DNA from: Neolewinella agarilytica
Lineage (GTDB): Bacteria > Bacteroidota > Bacteroidia > Chitinophagales > Saprospiraceae
NCBI RefSeq assembly: GCF_900110645.1
Contig: NZ_FOFB01000007.1
Coordinates: 166,009 to 230,008 of the forward strand
Length of the DNA stretch: 64,000 nucleotides
Reading direction: 5' to 3'
The notes below the pieces were generated by a model. The model was not told the origin of the DNA and did no database searches. It saw only the letters and a program-made list of their open reading frames with translations. The position numbers were made by a program, and so were the translations under genes. The stretch's first letter is position 1; each line of letters begins with the position of its first letter. This document shows positions 27,891 to 36,923 of this stretch, piece after piece.

Positions 27891-28598
27891 CTACTCCACA
27901 ATGATCTTCCCGCCCAGTAGAACTCCGGCTTCCGTTACTAACTCAGAGCCTGCATCGATGAGAGCCAAACTCCCGTTCTCTGCCTCCGCCAGTGTCCGTA
28001 GTTCTTGCAGAAAGCCGTTAAGTACCGGTACCATTTTTTCGGCGACGGCACGGTTATCCCGTACGACACCTTCTTCCACAATTTCTTCCAACCAGATATT
28101 TGCGTGAGATTTTACGCGGACCGTCAGGTATTCTTCCCAATAGAATTCATCCATCAGGTCTTCGTAGAGTGGTCCGGCGACGGTAACGAGCTGCATCATT
28201 TTCGCTGCGGACCGTAACTCCAGCGAGTCGGTGGTATCCACCGGGGCTACGGGAATGCCATCTTCCAGCTCTGCTCCCCGCAGGTCGAGGCCAACGAAGG
28301 CTACCCGGTTGCGGAAATACTTTGACTCTTCAAAGTTCAGCAGGGTTACCGCTTCGGTCTTTCGCTGCTCCATACTCAGGAAACGCTCCTTTTCGTACTT
28401 CTCCAGCAAGGGCTCCATATTAAGGTAGACCTCCGTTTTGAAGGGTACCGCCACAAATAATCCGGAAGCCTCGCCCAACACCAGAAAGGCCTTCTCAAAA
28501 GCGATGATTCGCTCCAGGTAATTTCTGGAATTGATCCTGATTTTCAGCTCGTAGGTAAAGGTGGAGCGGTCGTTGAGGTAGGCGGAGGTGGGCTTCAT
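27891..28598 (-). CDS. Conserved-looking hypothetical protein, 235 aa
   Basis: I do not recognise this family. The protein is acidic, soluble and apparently mixed alpha/beta, with no signal peptide or membrane helix. The N-terminal part (YELKIRINSRNYLERIIAFEKAF) and central part (SKYFRNRVAFVGLDLRGAELEDG) look well structured, and the C-terminus is Leu/Glu-rich helical. Its codon usage resembles the neighbours. It lies downstream of the 74-bp tandem repeat array, with pyruvate carboxylase on the other side, all on the minus strand. The start is an ATG immediately before the array. Confidence 0.65.
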   Translation of the reverse strand: MKPTSAYLNDRSTFTYELKIRINSRNYLERIIAFEKAFLVLGEASGLFVAVPFKTEVYLNMEPLLEKYEKERFLSMEQRKTEAVTLLNFEESKYFRNRVAFVGLDLRGAELEDGIPVAPVDTTDSLELRSAAKMMQLVTVAGPLYEDLMDEFYWEEYLTVRVKSHANIWLEEIVEEGVVRDNRAVAEKMVPVLNGFLQELRTLAEAENGSLALIDAGSELVTEAGVLLGGKIIVE

Positions 28599-28636
28599 TT
28601 TAGTATGGTAGTTTGGTGGTAATGGTAGTTTGGTAG

Positions 28637-28935
28637 TAGCTACCGCACGAGGAAGGGCACGCCGCTTCGCGGCTGGGCGAAGGTAGTCTGGTAGTTTGGT
28701 AGTCTGGTAGTAGCTACCGCACGAGGAAGGGCACGCCGCTTCGCGGCTGGGCGAAGGTAGTATTGTAGTCTGGTAGTCTGGTAGTAGCTACCGCACGAAG
28801 AGGGCACGCCGCTTCGCGGCTGGGCGAAGGTAGTATTGTAGTCTGGTAGTCTGGTAGTAGCTACCGCACGAGAAGGGCACGCCGCTTCGCGGCTGGGCGA
28901 AGGTAGTCTGGTAGTAGCTACCGCATGGGATAGGC
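28637..28935. repeat. Tandem array of a 74-bp hairpin-containing unit
   Basis: Units beginning TAGCTACCGCACGA start at 28637, 28711, 28785, 28858 and 28915 (periods 74, 74, 73, 57), the last one degenerate. Each unit contains GGTAGTAGCTACC, a 5-bp stem with 3-nt loop, and GCCGCTTCGCGGC, another short hairpin. They are linked by variable numbers of TAGTCTGG / TAGTTTGG units. The array fills the spacer between pyc and the 235-aa gene. A frame through it on the minus strand is an artefact. The rest of the spacer (to 29113) shows nothing clear. Confidence 0.9.
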
Positions 28936-29113
28936 CACGCCGCATGCAACGGAGTGTTCATCAGCGCTTTTAACGAACGTCTCAGTGCCTACGCCAATTC
29001 CTAGGGCATTCTCCATAAACGAAGCCTTCCTGGTTAGCGGCTTGCCATACTTCAGTCAACTCGCACGCGGAGGGAGCTCGCCGCCGTTTGCATTTGGAAA
29101 AAGCGTCGGTCGG

Positions 29114-32100
29114 TTATCCCACCGTTACCACCAGATCATCTGTTTCTACCAGTGTTTTCTCCTTCAGGGCAAGGCTTTGCACCTCTCCGTCAATGGGGCT
29201 GGTGATGGTGGACTCCATCTTCATGGCTTCGATGACGAAGAGTGGATCTCCGGCTTTTACCACGTCGCCGACTTTAACGAGGATACGGCTGAGGTTACCC
29301 ATCAGCGGGCTACCCACCTGGCCTTCGCCAACGGCTTTGACGTTGCGCACCACCTCCTTACCGGAAGTACGGTCCCTTACGGTAACGCTACGGGTCTGTC
29401 CGTTGAGGCTGAAGAAGACCAGTCGGTTGCCCTGGGCATCCGCCTCGGTCATATTGAGGTATTTGATGGTGATGGTCTTACCCATACCCAAGCGGACCAA
29501 CACTTCTTCATTTGGCTTCAGGCCATAGAAGAAAGCGTGGGTGGGCAGGTTAGCCACTTCACCAAACTCCTCGCGGTGTGCGTTAAAGTCTTCGTACACC
29601 TTGGGGTAAAGGAGGTGAGCCAGTAGCGCCTTTGTGTCCGGCTTGCGACCGAACTGTTTGATGTATTCCTTTTCTGCTTCGTCCCAATCAATGGGCTCCA
29701 GATGAGCATTGGGGCGATCCGTAAATGGCTTTTCGTCCTTCAGCACGAGCTTCTGGATATCGGCGTTGAAGCCACCCTCAATTTGGCCCAGATTACCGCG
29801 CATCAGGTTCTTGACGCTGTCGGGGAAGTCGAGCTTCGCTCCCCGTCGCATAACGTCCTCCGCCGTTAGGTCGTTGCTGGTCATGAACATGGCCATATCG
29901 CCTACGACTTTGCTCGAGGGGGTCACCTTAATCAGGCCGCCAAAGAGGTCATTAGCCGCTGAGTAATTGTCGCGAATGGTGGGGAACTGATCCTCCAGCC
30001 CCAGCCCCCGCGCCTGCGGCCGCAGGTTAGAGTATTGGCCACCGGGAATCTCCGTATCGTAGATGGTAGCAGTTCCGGCCCGAAGCTCCGTCTCGAAGGG
30101 ATAGTAGTAGGTCCGTACGGTCTCCCAGTAATCAGCGTACTGGTTTAGTAGTGGCAGGTTGACCGGGTTTTCCCGCTCGTGGCCCTGCATCATGGCGGCG
30201 ATGGAGTTGTAGCCGGGCTGGCTCGTCAGCCCCGAGAGGCTGTTGATGGCCACGTCGACCACGTCGACGCCCGCCTCAATGGCCCGCAGATAGGTAGCAC
30301 TCTGGATACCACTCGTGTCGTGGGTGTGCAGGTGGATCGGCAGATTCGTATTCTCCTTCAGCGCCTGCACCAGCTCCGTGGCGGCCAGGGGCTTCAGCAG
30401 ACCGGCCATATCCTTTATACAAAGAATGTGCGCACCGGCGTCTTCCAGCTGCTTCGCCAGCCTGATGTAGTAGTTCAGGTTGAACTTGGTCTTCTTGGGG
30501 TCCGTGATGTCTCCGGAGTAACAGATACAGGCCTCGGCCAGACTGTCGGTGTTTTCGCGGACCGTTTTAATGCTCACTTCCATGTTCTTCACCCAGTTGA
30601 GGGAGTCGAAGATGCGGAAGAGATCGATGCCTCCGGTATGGCCCGTCACCTTACCCTCCTCATCGTATTGCTCAAAGCCGCGGGCTGCTTCCTCGATGAA
30701 CTTTACGATCAGGTTATCCGGGTAGGCCTTATACCCTACTCCGTTGCTGCCGCGCAGCAACATCTGGAAGATGGTGTTCGGGATGGCCGTACGCAGCTTG
30801 CGTAACCGCCGCCAGGGGTCGGCTTTGAGGAAGCGCATGGCCACGTCGAAGGTTGCGCCACCCCAGACTTCCATACTGAAGAGGTCCGCCGGTTGGTTCA
30901 TCGCGTAGCTCTTGCTCACGTTGAGCATATCAATCATCCGCATCCGGGTGGCCAGCAGACTCTGGTGGGCATCCCGGAAAGTGGTGTCGGTATACTGGAT
31001 TTTCTTTTCGGCCTTGAGCCAATCGACGAATCCGTCGCGGCCCAGTTCCTTCAGCCGGTCGCGGCTACCATTGGGCAGCGTGGCAAACTCATCAAAGGCC
31101 GGCACGATGGGTTTCAGGAAGGAGCGGTCCTTATCCGGGTTCTTAACGTCCTTATTACCATTTACGATGGTATCGGCCAGGTAACCGAGCATCTTCGTGC
31201 CCCGGTCGCGGAAGTTATGGGGCTTCATCAGCTCAGGATGTTCCGGAATGAAGCGGACCGTTGCCTTGCCTTTCTTGAAGTCGTCGTTCTCCAGCAGGTT
31301 GAGCAGGAAGCCGATGTTGGTCTTCACTCCACGGACACGGAATTCACGCAGGGCACGGTGCAGGCGGTCGGCCGCGCCTTCCATCGTGCGACCACTACCA
31401 CTGACCTTCACCAGCAGACTATCGAAGTACGGACTGATGACCGCACCGGGGAAGGCCGAGCCCGCATCGAGGCGGATGCCCATGCCGCTGGCGGAACGGT
31501 AGGCGATCAGCGTACCGTAATCAGGTTTGAAGTCGTTCTCCGGGTCTTCGGTTGTTACCCGGCACTGAATGGCGAAGCCGTTGGTGCTGACATCGGATTG
31601 GTCACGGATAAAGATCGTCTCGTGCTCCAGGGGGTAGCCCATGGTGACGAGGAATTGGGTCCGCACCAGATCGATGCCCGTCACCTCTTCGGTGATGGTA
31701 TGCTCCACCTGGATGCGGGGGTTCACCTCAATGAAGTAGATGGAGTCGTCAGCATCCACCAGGAACTCCACCGTACCGGCGCAGTAGTAGCCTACTTCTT
31801 TGCCCAGGCGTAGGGCGTATTCGTAGAGCTTATCTTTTACCTCCTGTTTGAGGTTAGCGGCCGGTGCGACTTCCACTACCTTCTGGAACCGGCGCTGCAC
31901 GGAGCAATCGCGTTCGTAGAGGTGGACGAGGTTACCGTAGTGGTCGCCCAGCAGCTGCACTTCGATGTGGCGGGGGTTCTCGATGAATTTTTCGAGGAAG
32001 ATCGTTCCGTCGCCAAAGGCCTTTTCGGCTTCGCTGGCCGCATCGACTACCTCAACGCGGAGATCTTTTTCGTTGCGGACTACCCGCATGCCCCGGCCAC

Positions 32101-32614
32101 CGCCGCCGCTGGCGGCTTTGATGATGACGGGGTAGCCGATGCGATTGGCTTCGGTGGCTGCCACTTCTGGATCGGAAATGTCCTTATCGCTGTCCTGAAT
32201 CAGCGGCACCCCGACGCGGCGGGCGAGCTCTTTGGCGGCGACTTTGTCGCCGAGCTGATCCATACTCTCCGGCGCCGGGCCGACGAAGGCGATGCCCGCC
32301 TCGCGGCAGGCGCGGGCAAAATCTACGTTCTCCGACAGGAAGCCGTAGCCAGGGTGAATGGCATCAACGCCCTGCTCTTTGGCCAGTTTGATGATGGCCT
32401 TGATGTCGATGTAGGGGCGCAGCGGCTCATCGTCCGGGCCAATCTGGTAGCTCTCATCCGCCTTATAGCGGTGCAGGCTGTAGCGGTCTTCGTAGGTGTA
32501 AATCGCTACCGTCCTGAGTTTCAGCTCGGAAGCCGCCCGCAGAATACGAATGGCGATTTCTCCCCGGTTAGCGACGAGGATTTTCTTGAAACGGTTGATG
32601 CTTGGAGTGCTCAT
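29114..32614 (-). CDS. pyc: Pyruvate carboxylase
   Basis: The 1166-aa single-chain enzyme makes oxaloacetate from pyruvate, bicarbonate and ATP. It has an N-terminal biotin carboxylase domain (residues about 8-460, with ASGGGGRGMRVV as the ATP loop and EVNPRIQVEHTITEE), a carboxyltransferase domain (about 540-810, with FRDAHQSLLATRMR and the metal-binding HLHTHDTSG), the PYC-specific linker, and a C-terminal biotinyl domain with EAMKM. Length and order are canonical. It is monocistronic on the minus strand and serves anaplerosis; it may support gluconeogenesis from the pyruvate released by the alginate pathway. Confidence 0.97.
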   Translation of the reverse strand: MSTPSINRFKKILVANRGEIAIRILRAASELKLRTVAIYTYEDRYSLHRYKADESYQIGPDDEPLRPYIDIKAIIKLAKEQGVDAIHPGYGFLSENVDFARACREAGIAFVGPAPESMDQLGDKVAAKELARRVGVPLIQDSDKDISDPEVAATEANRIGYPVIIKAASGGGGRGMRVVRNEKDLRVEVVDAASEAEKAFGDGTIFLEKFIENPRHIEVQLLGDHYGNLVHLYERDCSVQRRFQKVVEVAPAANLKQEVKDKLYEYALRLGKEVGYYCAGTVEFLVDADDSIYFIEVNPRIQVEHTITEEVTGIDLVRTQFLVTMGYPLEHETIFIRDQSDVSTNGFAIQCRVTTEDPENDFKPDYGTLIAYRSASGMGIRLDAGSAFPGAVISPYFDSLLVKVSGSGRTMEGAADRLHRALREFRVRGVKTNIGFLLNLLENDDFKKGKATVRFIPEHPELMKPHNFRDRGTKMLGYLADTIVNGNKDVKNPDKDRSFLKPIVPAFDEFATLPNGSRDRLKELGRDGFVDWLKAEKKIQYTDTTFRDAHQSLLATRMRMIDMLNVSKSYAMNQPADLFSMEVWGGATFDVAMRFLKADPWRRLRKLRTAIPNTIFQMLLRGSNGVGYKAYPDNLIVKFIEEAARGFEQYDEEGKVTGHTGGIDLFRIFDSLNWVKNMEVSIKTVRENTDSLAEACICYSGDITDPKKTKFNLNYYIRLAKQLEDAGAHILCIKDMAGLLKPLAATELVQALKENTNLPIHLHTHDTSGIQSATYLRAIEAGVDVVDVAINSLSGLTSQPGYNSIAAMMQGHERENPVNLPLLNQYADYWETVRTYYYPFETELRAGTATIYDTEIPGGQYSNLRPQARGLGLEDQFPTIRDNYSAANDLFGGLIKVTPSSKVVGDMAMFMTSNDLTAEDVMRRGAKLDFPDSVKNLMRGNLGQIEGGFNADIQKLVLKDEKPFTDRPNAHLEPIDWDEAEKEYIKQFGRKPDTKALLAHLLYPKVYEDFNAHREEFGEVANLPTHAFFYGLKPNEEVLVRLGMGKTITIKYLNMTEADAQGNRLVFFSLNGQTRSVTVRDRTSGKEVVRNVKAVGEGQVGSPLMGNLSRILVKVGDVVKAGDPLFVIEAMKMESTITSPIDGEVQSLALKEKTLVETDDLVVTVG

Positions 32615-32760
32615 GAACGGACAATTCGGTATGGCCGCAAGATAATGAGAGGGAAGGGAACCTACTTAGTTTTGGAAATAAACTTTGTTCGAGGGATTTA
32701 CGATGGGTGGGAATCTGGCCCGGTCGAGGAATTACACTCCGAGTGACGGAAGGCTTATGT

Positions 32761-32952
32761 GGCGCGGACGCAGGTGCTAGGGGAGGTTGTAGCAGCAGGT
32801 TGCCCGCTAAAGGCAGCAGCGCAGCATGACAGGTACTGGGCTGCCAGGCTCTCCGGGTTCGCTGAGAAAAGCTTGCAGCCTCATAAGCCGGCAACAACTT
32901 CAGGGGGAAAACGCAAGCCCCTCCACCCTCCCCTGCACCTGCGGTGAGCGCC
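32761..32952. repeat. Inverted pair of dispersed repeats
   Basis: GGCGCGGACGCAGGTGC (32761-32777) and GCACCTGCGGTGAGCGCC (32935-32952) face each other across 157 bp, with matching GGGGAGG and CCTCCCC on their inner sides. Together with the usp promoter this accounts for most of the 424-bp spacer between pyc and usp. The pair could be the ends of a small non-coding element or paired stand-alone repeats. Confidence 0.65.
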
Positions 32953-33016
32953 CAAAAACATCATGGTCTATGCTGACAAATATCATTTAGCGAGGGCTCC
33001 GCTTACACCATCTTTG
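32952..33016 (+). promoter_or_regulatory. FixK/FNR-type promoter of the first usp gene
   Basis: The box TGACAAATATCA (32974-32985) is centred 36.5 bp before the 3' end of the -7-like element CATCTTTG (33009-33016). A half-site ATCA lies 22 bp further upstream (32960-32963). Transcription would begin near 33023, 16 nt before the usp start. Geometry is identical to that at 35047 and 39940. Confidence 0.7.
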
Positions 33017-33038
33017 GAACAATCAAACACCCCAGAAT

Positions 33039-33905
33039 ATGGCCAGAATAATTGTACCCACGGATTTTTCTTCTACCTCCGTTTCCGCTCTCCAGTATGC
33101 TAATTACCTCGCCATCGTGACGGGTTATGACCTGGCAGTCATTCATGTTCATGATGGCTACGGAAATACGGATGCGCTCATCGAAAAGCGGGGGAACCTT
33201 GCCGCACGAACGGAAGCGATGCATAAAGTGGAGGAGTTCATCCGCTTCAATCTCAGCCCTTCCTATTTTAGTGAGCGGGTACCCGGCATTGGCCAGGTGC
33301 CTGCATTGGAGATTAGCGAAATGGTGGGTGCCCCCGCTGCCTCCATTTTAAAAGCGAGCGAGGAGAACGATACCGCGCTGATCGTGATGGGAGGAACTGG
33401 TTCGGGCGGCACCTCTACGGTGAGCCCTTTATTCGGGTCCGTGGCACAAACCGTTGCCCTGGGGGCAACATGCCCGGTGTTTCTAATTCCGTGCGACTAT
33501 GGCATTCCGGAGATCAACGAAATGTCCGTTGCCTTTGAATACGTTCAGCCGCTCAAGGAAATGATAGAAAAAATCAATTTCCTCCGAAAGCCACTCGATG
33601 CTAACGTCCGGTTAGTCCACGTAAAAGACGCAGACGCGGACCGGGAAGAAAGCAAAGAGGTTGAACTGATGGAGGAAATCCTTAAAACGGGCTTTCCTGG
33701 CTTTCCAGTAGAGCTTGATCTGTTGGCTCCCGGAGACGTAGCAAAAGAATTGCTTCAATATGCTACAGGAAGAAACGTTGACCTGCTCGTTATGGGCCGC
33801 AGACAGCGTGGCTTTTTCTCCTCCCTTTTTATCGGCTCAGAGGCCGGGCCGGTGATCAAATCCTGCACCACTCCTTTGATGATCATCCCGATAAAAACGT
33901 ACTAA
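33039..33905 (+). CDS. Tandem-domain universal stress protein
   Basis: A 288-aa cytoplasmic protein has two UspA folds. The N-terminal one starts ARIIVPTDFSSTSVSALQYA and the C-terminal one ends LLVMGRRQRGFFSS...PLMIIPIKTY. An ATP-loop-like GGTGSGGTSTVSPLFGSVAQ is present near residues 120-139. USP proteins help survival under energy or oxygen limitation and are classical targets of FNR/ANR-type regulators. The upstream FixK-like box supports oxygen control. It faces another usp gene, with a strong hairpin between them. Confidence 0.88.
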   Translation: MARIIVPTDFSSTSVSALQYANYLAIVTGYDLAVIHVHDGYGNTDALIEKRGNLAARTEAMHKVEEFIRFNLSPSYFSERVPGIGQVPALEISEMVGAPAASILKASEENDTALIVMGGTGSGGTSTVSPLFGSVAQTVALGATCPVFLIPCDYGIPEINEMSVAFEYVQPLKEMIEKINFLRKPLDANVRLVHVKDADADREESKEVELMEEILKTGFPGFPVELDLLAPGDVAKELLQYATGRNVDLLVMGRRQRGFFSSLFIGSEAGPVIKSCTTPLMIIPIKTY

Positions 33906-33921
33906 GGCCGCATCCGTAGTC

Positions 33922-33957
33922 CCTGAGCTGTTGCCGAACCCGTTCGGCAAGCTCAGG
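33922..33957. terminator. Bidirectional hairpin between convergent usp genes
   Basis: CCTGAGCT-GT-TGCCGAAC pairs with GTTCGGCAAGCTCAGG, giving 16 bp with a 2-nt bulge and a CC loop. A further partial copy (CCGGCAAGCTCAGG) lies at 33991-34004. No T-run follows, so it may be a REP-like palindrome acting as a transcription boundary. The motif resembles the widespread bacterial repeat CCTGAGCTTGTCGAAGG. Confidence 0.55.
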
Positions 33958-34068
33958 AACCATGAGCGTCACGACCCCAGGGAAACATGTCCGGCAAGCT
34001 CAGGTAGAGCGCAGCGAGAGGTTGGCAAAGTGCATGAAACCTTTAGCTATACGGTACCGTCGGGATTG

Positions 34069-34929
34069 CTACTGGATCAGATCTGCTGAAGACAAGATCA
34101 TGAGTGGAAGGGAGGCATACTTCACTGCGTCCCGGGTGTGGCTTTTGCTAAAGAGCCGGGCCAGCCAACTGCGGTCCGGGCGGGCCATAATGACCATTTC
34201 CGCCTCATTTTCCCGCGCGTAGGTGAAGAGGCCAGCCACTACGTCGTCTCGTTTAATGCTGACAAAATTGGTTTTCAGATTGGAAGCCGGCCGGTCAAAC
34301 ATTTTGCGCAGAGCGGCCAGGCCGAATTCGGGTTCCTCTTCTTCCTGTCGTACGTGCAGAAAGGTGACTGCGGGCCTGAAGGGTAACAAAGCCGTCAGCA
34401 GGTTATCCACCTGAAAAGCATCGGCGTGCTTAAGGTCCGTTGCATAACAGATGTTCTTCAAAGGCTTGAATGCACATTCTGACGGGATGACGATGAGCGG
34501 ACAAGCCACTCTGCCCAGTAAGGAGCTGGTGTGCGTCCCCAACAACTCATCCCAACCGTCCCGGGAACCATGAGTCCCCATCAACACCAGGCTGATGTTT
34601 TCACTTTCTACGTGCTGCCGTACTACGGTGGAAAGATCTCCTACTTTGATGTAGCTCCTGATTACCGGAGGGCGGACGAGCTGATCTTTGATTGCAGACT
34701 GCACATCATTAATAAAATCGTCCATTCCTGACAGGGCATCCTTTCTGAGGTCTTCGAGCAGATTAATGGTAAAAGGGCCGGCATCCGCGGATGCCGAAGC
34801 TGGCGGGATGCCGTAAACGAAGTGTACCTCAGCAGCCAGTCGGTCAGCAAATAATAAAGCATACCGGCAGGCATTCGCAGATATGCTGGAAAAATCCACC
34901 GGAACGAGGATAGAATCTATCTTTTTCAT
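34069..34929 (-). CDS. Tandem-domain universal stress protein
   Basis: The 286-aa protein starts MKKIDSILVPVDFSSISANACRYAL and carries a second USP-like half with PLIVIPSECAFKPLKNICYA and a terminal PLMILSSADL. I chose ATG 34929; an upstream extension to 34995 would run through the promoter. The first half has GTHGSRDGWDELLGTHTSSL, a nucleotide-binding G-rich loop variant. It is divergent from the next usp gene and shares with it a two-site FixK-like control region. Confidence 0.88.
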   Translation of the reverse strand: MKKIDSILVPVDFSSISANACRYALLFADRLAAEVHFVYGIPPASASADAGPFTINLLEDLRKDALSGMDDFINDVQSAIKDQLVRPPVIRSYIKVGDLSTVVRQHVESENISLVLMGTHGSRDGWDELLGTHTSSLLGRVACPLIVIPSECAFKPLKNICYATDLKHADAFQVDNLLTALLPFRPAVTFLHVRQEEEEPEFGLAALRKMFDRPASNLKTNFVSIKRDDVVAGLFTYARENEAEMVIMARPDRSWLARLFSKSHTRDAVKYASLPLMILSSADLIQ

Positions 34930-34951
34930 AACAGGATGCTTTGTTGATACC

Positions 34952-35047
34952 CAAAGTTGGTAGAATTCAGCTTGGCGGCGGGTGCGAAAAATCACCCTTC
35001 GGAGTGATCCGAATCAGTAGACGGAGGATAATAGCTGACGAACTTTG
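34952..35047. promoter_or_regulatory. Divergent two-site FixK/FNR-type control region
   Basis: The strong box TGATCCGAATCA (35005-35016) and weaker TGCGAAAAATCA (34983-34994) are 22 bp apart centre to centre. For the rightward promoter the -7-like element is GAACTTTG (35040-35047); for the leftward one it is CAACTTTG (34959 to 34952). Both sit exactly 36.5 and 58.5 bp from the two box centres, so the pair serves both directions symmetrically. Confidence 0.75.
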
Positions 35048-35073
35048 GTAGCGTAACCAAAACCAATCCAATC

Positions 35074-35985
35074 ATGTCTTCTTTGCTTATCCCGGTAGAC
35101 TTCAGTATCCCCTGCCACAATGCTTATCGCTTTGGTCTTCACCTGGCGAAACAATTGAATTTAGATGTGGTGCTGGCCCACTATTACAGTGGCTCACTGG
35201 ACCCAGACCAACCCCTTGTTTTTGGGGGAGACGGTAGCCTTCATGGCAACTACATTGATCGTTTGCGCCAATTCGCCTATCCAAGTGGAGATGGTGATGA
35301 TTACCCTTTAGTAGAGCCACCAACCGGTGTCAACCTTTCTTACGAGACGGCCGTCAGCTATTCCCCTTCCGCCTCCATCATTAACCGGGCCAATGAATCT
35401 GACATCAGATTTGTAGTGATGGCCCCCCGGAGCTCAAAATCAATGCTGAATAAATGGCTGGGCAGTACCTCCATTACCGTGAGTGAAAGTTGTAAGCGCC
35501 CCGTTCTCCTCATTCCGGAAGACGTTGATTTCCGCCCTATTCGCCAAATTGTGGTAGCCAACAATCACGCGACGGCCGATGCTGCGCCGCTAAGCCAACT
35601 AAGGAGCCTAGCCAATCTGTACGGAGCGATGGTCCACTTCGTCCATGTCGAATGGCCGGATCAGTACATGCCCCTGCGCTTCGTTCCCTGGCGCTTAATG
35701 GAAGAGCTTGTAGAAAAAGACGGCGGTGCTGACTACCCCTTCGAGGTCATCACGGTAGAAGAGGAAGATATTACCAAAGGGCTATTAGATTTTGCGGATC
35801 AGGTTAACGCCGATTTGGTCGCTATCGTCAATAAAAAGCGGAGCCGCTGGCGTTCACTCATTCACGCCAGCCTTACCCAGGACATGGCCTTACGCACCGC
35901 CCGCCCCTTACTAGTGCTCCATGCGGAGGAAGCTGGTGACCTGGCCGACGAGGCCATCAAGGCTTATTCAGACAAAACCCACTAG
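35074..35985 (+). CDS. Tandem-domain universal stress protein
   Basis: The 303-aa protein begins MSSLLIPVDFSIPCHNAYRFGLHLAK and has a second half ending RTARPLLVLHAEEAGD. The first domain lacks a clear G-rich ATP loop, having APRSSKSMLNKWLGSTSITV instead, so nucleotide binding is uncertain. It is followed one base later by a lipoprotein gene, which implies co-transcription. The promoter carries the clearest FixK-type box in the window. Three different usp genes within 3 kb suggest a stress-survival module. Confidence 0.87.
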   Translation: MSSLLIPVDFSIPCHNAYRFGLHLAKQLNLDVVLAHYYSGSLDPDQPLVFGGDGSLHGNYIDRLRQFAYPSGDGDDYPLVEPPTGVNLSYETAVSYSPSASIINRANESDIRFVVMAPRSSKSMLNKWLGSTSITVSESCKRPVLLIPEDVDFRPIRQIVVANNHATADAAPLSQLRSLANLYGAMVHFVHVEWPDQYMPLRFVPWRLMEELVEKDGGADYPFEVITVEEEDITKGLLDFADQVNADLVAIVNKKRSRWRSLIHASLTQDMALRTARPLLVLHAEEAGDLADEAIKAYSDKTH

Positions 35986-35986
35986 C

Positions 35987-36724
35987 ATGAGATTATTACT
36001 CCTTTTACCTGCGCTACTTCTGATGGTACTGGCCGGTGGCTGTACACCTGACCAACTTGACCTTAGCCGCGAAGCGGAAATGGCCTACGTTGACCTGCTG
36101 TTCGCTCTGCACCATGATCAGAAAGAAGAAGCTGCTATTGCCGCTGACAACCTGGACTTCTTTCTACGGCAAATGCACGGCAAATGGCCTCGCCCCCTGA
36201 AGATGGAACAGCTTGACAATCATCTTTTCCATATCGGCCGGGCGGAGTGGGCCTATGACGATGCCCTGGAGTCAGTGGAAAAAGGAGATCTGACGTTGGC
36301 CAGGGTGCAGCTTGACCGGGCGACCTACGAGTTTTCGGTAGCGGCACCCGCTGCCTTCCACGAACTATACATCGGAGAGATGTACGCCTTCGTTACTACC
36401 TGGCTGGAGGTTGAGCAGGCAGCAGGAGACCAGGAACTCTGCAGCCTGAACTGGGATCAGTTTTCCCAGTATGCCCATGACGCTAAAAGTCTCTGGAAAC
36501 AGGACCGATATAATCGCCCCGACAGCAGAGCCTATGCTATGCGCCCAATTGATGAAGCCACATTTGATAAAGCCCATCAAGGGGTGCAGCTGGAACTGGA
36601 CGCCTTCATTGACATCCTGAAAAGCGGAGACCAGTGCCACGCCCGCGAAAAAGCGACGGCCGTTAGTGCTGCCGTCTGGGAGCTCGTTAATCTGTTTGGC
36701 AGCAGAGAAGGGAATGCGCTATAA
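35987..36724 (+). CDS. Predicted lipoprotein of unknown function
   Basis: The 245-aa protein starts MRLLLLLPALLLMVLAGGC, a textbook signal peptide with lipobox LAGG-C, so it should be lipid-anchored outside the cytoplasm. The mature part is helical (AEMAYVDLLFALHHDQKEEAA, LESVEKGDLTLARVQLDRA) with no CXXCH haem motif. The start codon lies one base after the usp stop; the longer frame from 35921 is inside usp and rejected. No family was recognised. Co-expression with an oxygen-regulated usp gene is the only functional hint. Confidence 0.8.
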   Translation: MRLLLLLPALLLMVLAGGCTPDQLDLSREAEMAYVDLLFALHHDQKEEAAIAADNLDFFLRQMHGKWPRPLKMEQLDNHLFHIGRAEWAYDDALESVEKGDLTLARVQLDRATYEFSVAAPAAFHELYIGEMYAFVTTWLEVEQAAGDQELCSLNWDQFSQYAHDAKSLWKQDRYNRPDSRAYAMRPIDEATFDKAHQGVQLELDAFIDILKSGDQCHAREKATAVSAAVWELVNLFGSREGNAL

Positions 36725-36795
36725 GCAGGCAATTTGCGCAACCTGGCTTTGTGAGCTGTTTGGGGAGTAAACAGCTCGCAGAGCCTCGTAACGCA

Positions 36796-36815
36796 GCACC
36801 GGCTTCAGCCGGCGG
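36796..36815. repeat. REP-like palindrome
   Basis: CCGGCTTCAGCCGG within GCACCGGCTTCAGCCGGCGG is a perfect 7-bp-arm palindrome of the family seen at 3721 and 53381. It lies between the end of the lipoprotein gene and the convergent end of the receiver-CRP gene. Confidence 0.6.
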
Positions 36816-36923
36816 AAAGAGGCCCACCCTGCTTCATCCCGCCCCTCCCTGCATCCGTATATCTGGCAAGCTAAGTAACTAAGGGGGCCACCGAAATGTC
36901 TGCGCCCGATTTTCACCCAAAAC

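Noticed and set aside
27713..27904. A 63-codon plus-strand frame in the spacer after the T9SS-tail gene
   Set aside because: No family resemblance, Cys-rich random-looking start, and it overlaps the end of the convergent gene.
28640..28945. A 101-codon minus-strand frame across the 74-bp array
   Set aside because: The peptide only translates the tandem repeat, shifting frame between units, with no start signal or family resemblance.
28985..29626. Long plus-strand frames opposite pyc (also 30179-30805, 30893-31813, 31922-32746)
   Set aside because: Antisense shadows of a strongly conserved gene; such frames are expected in GC-rich coding DNA.
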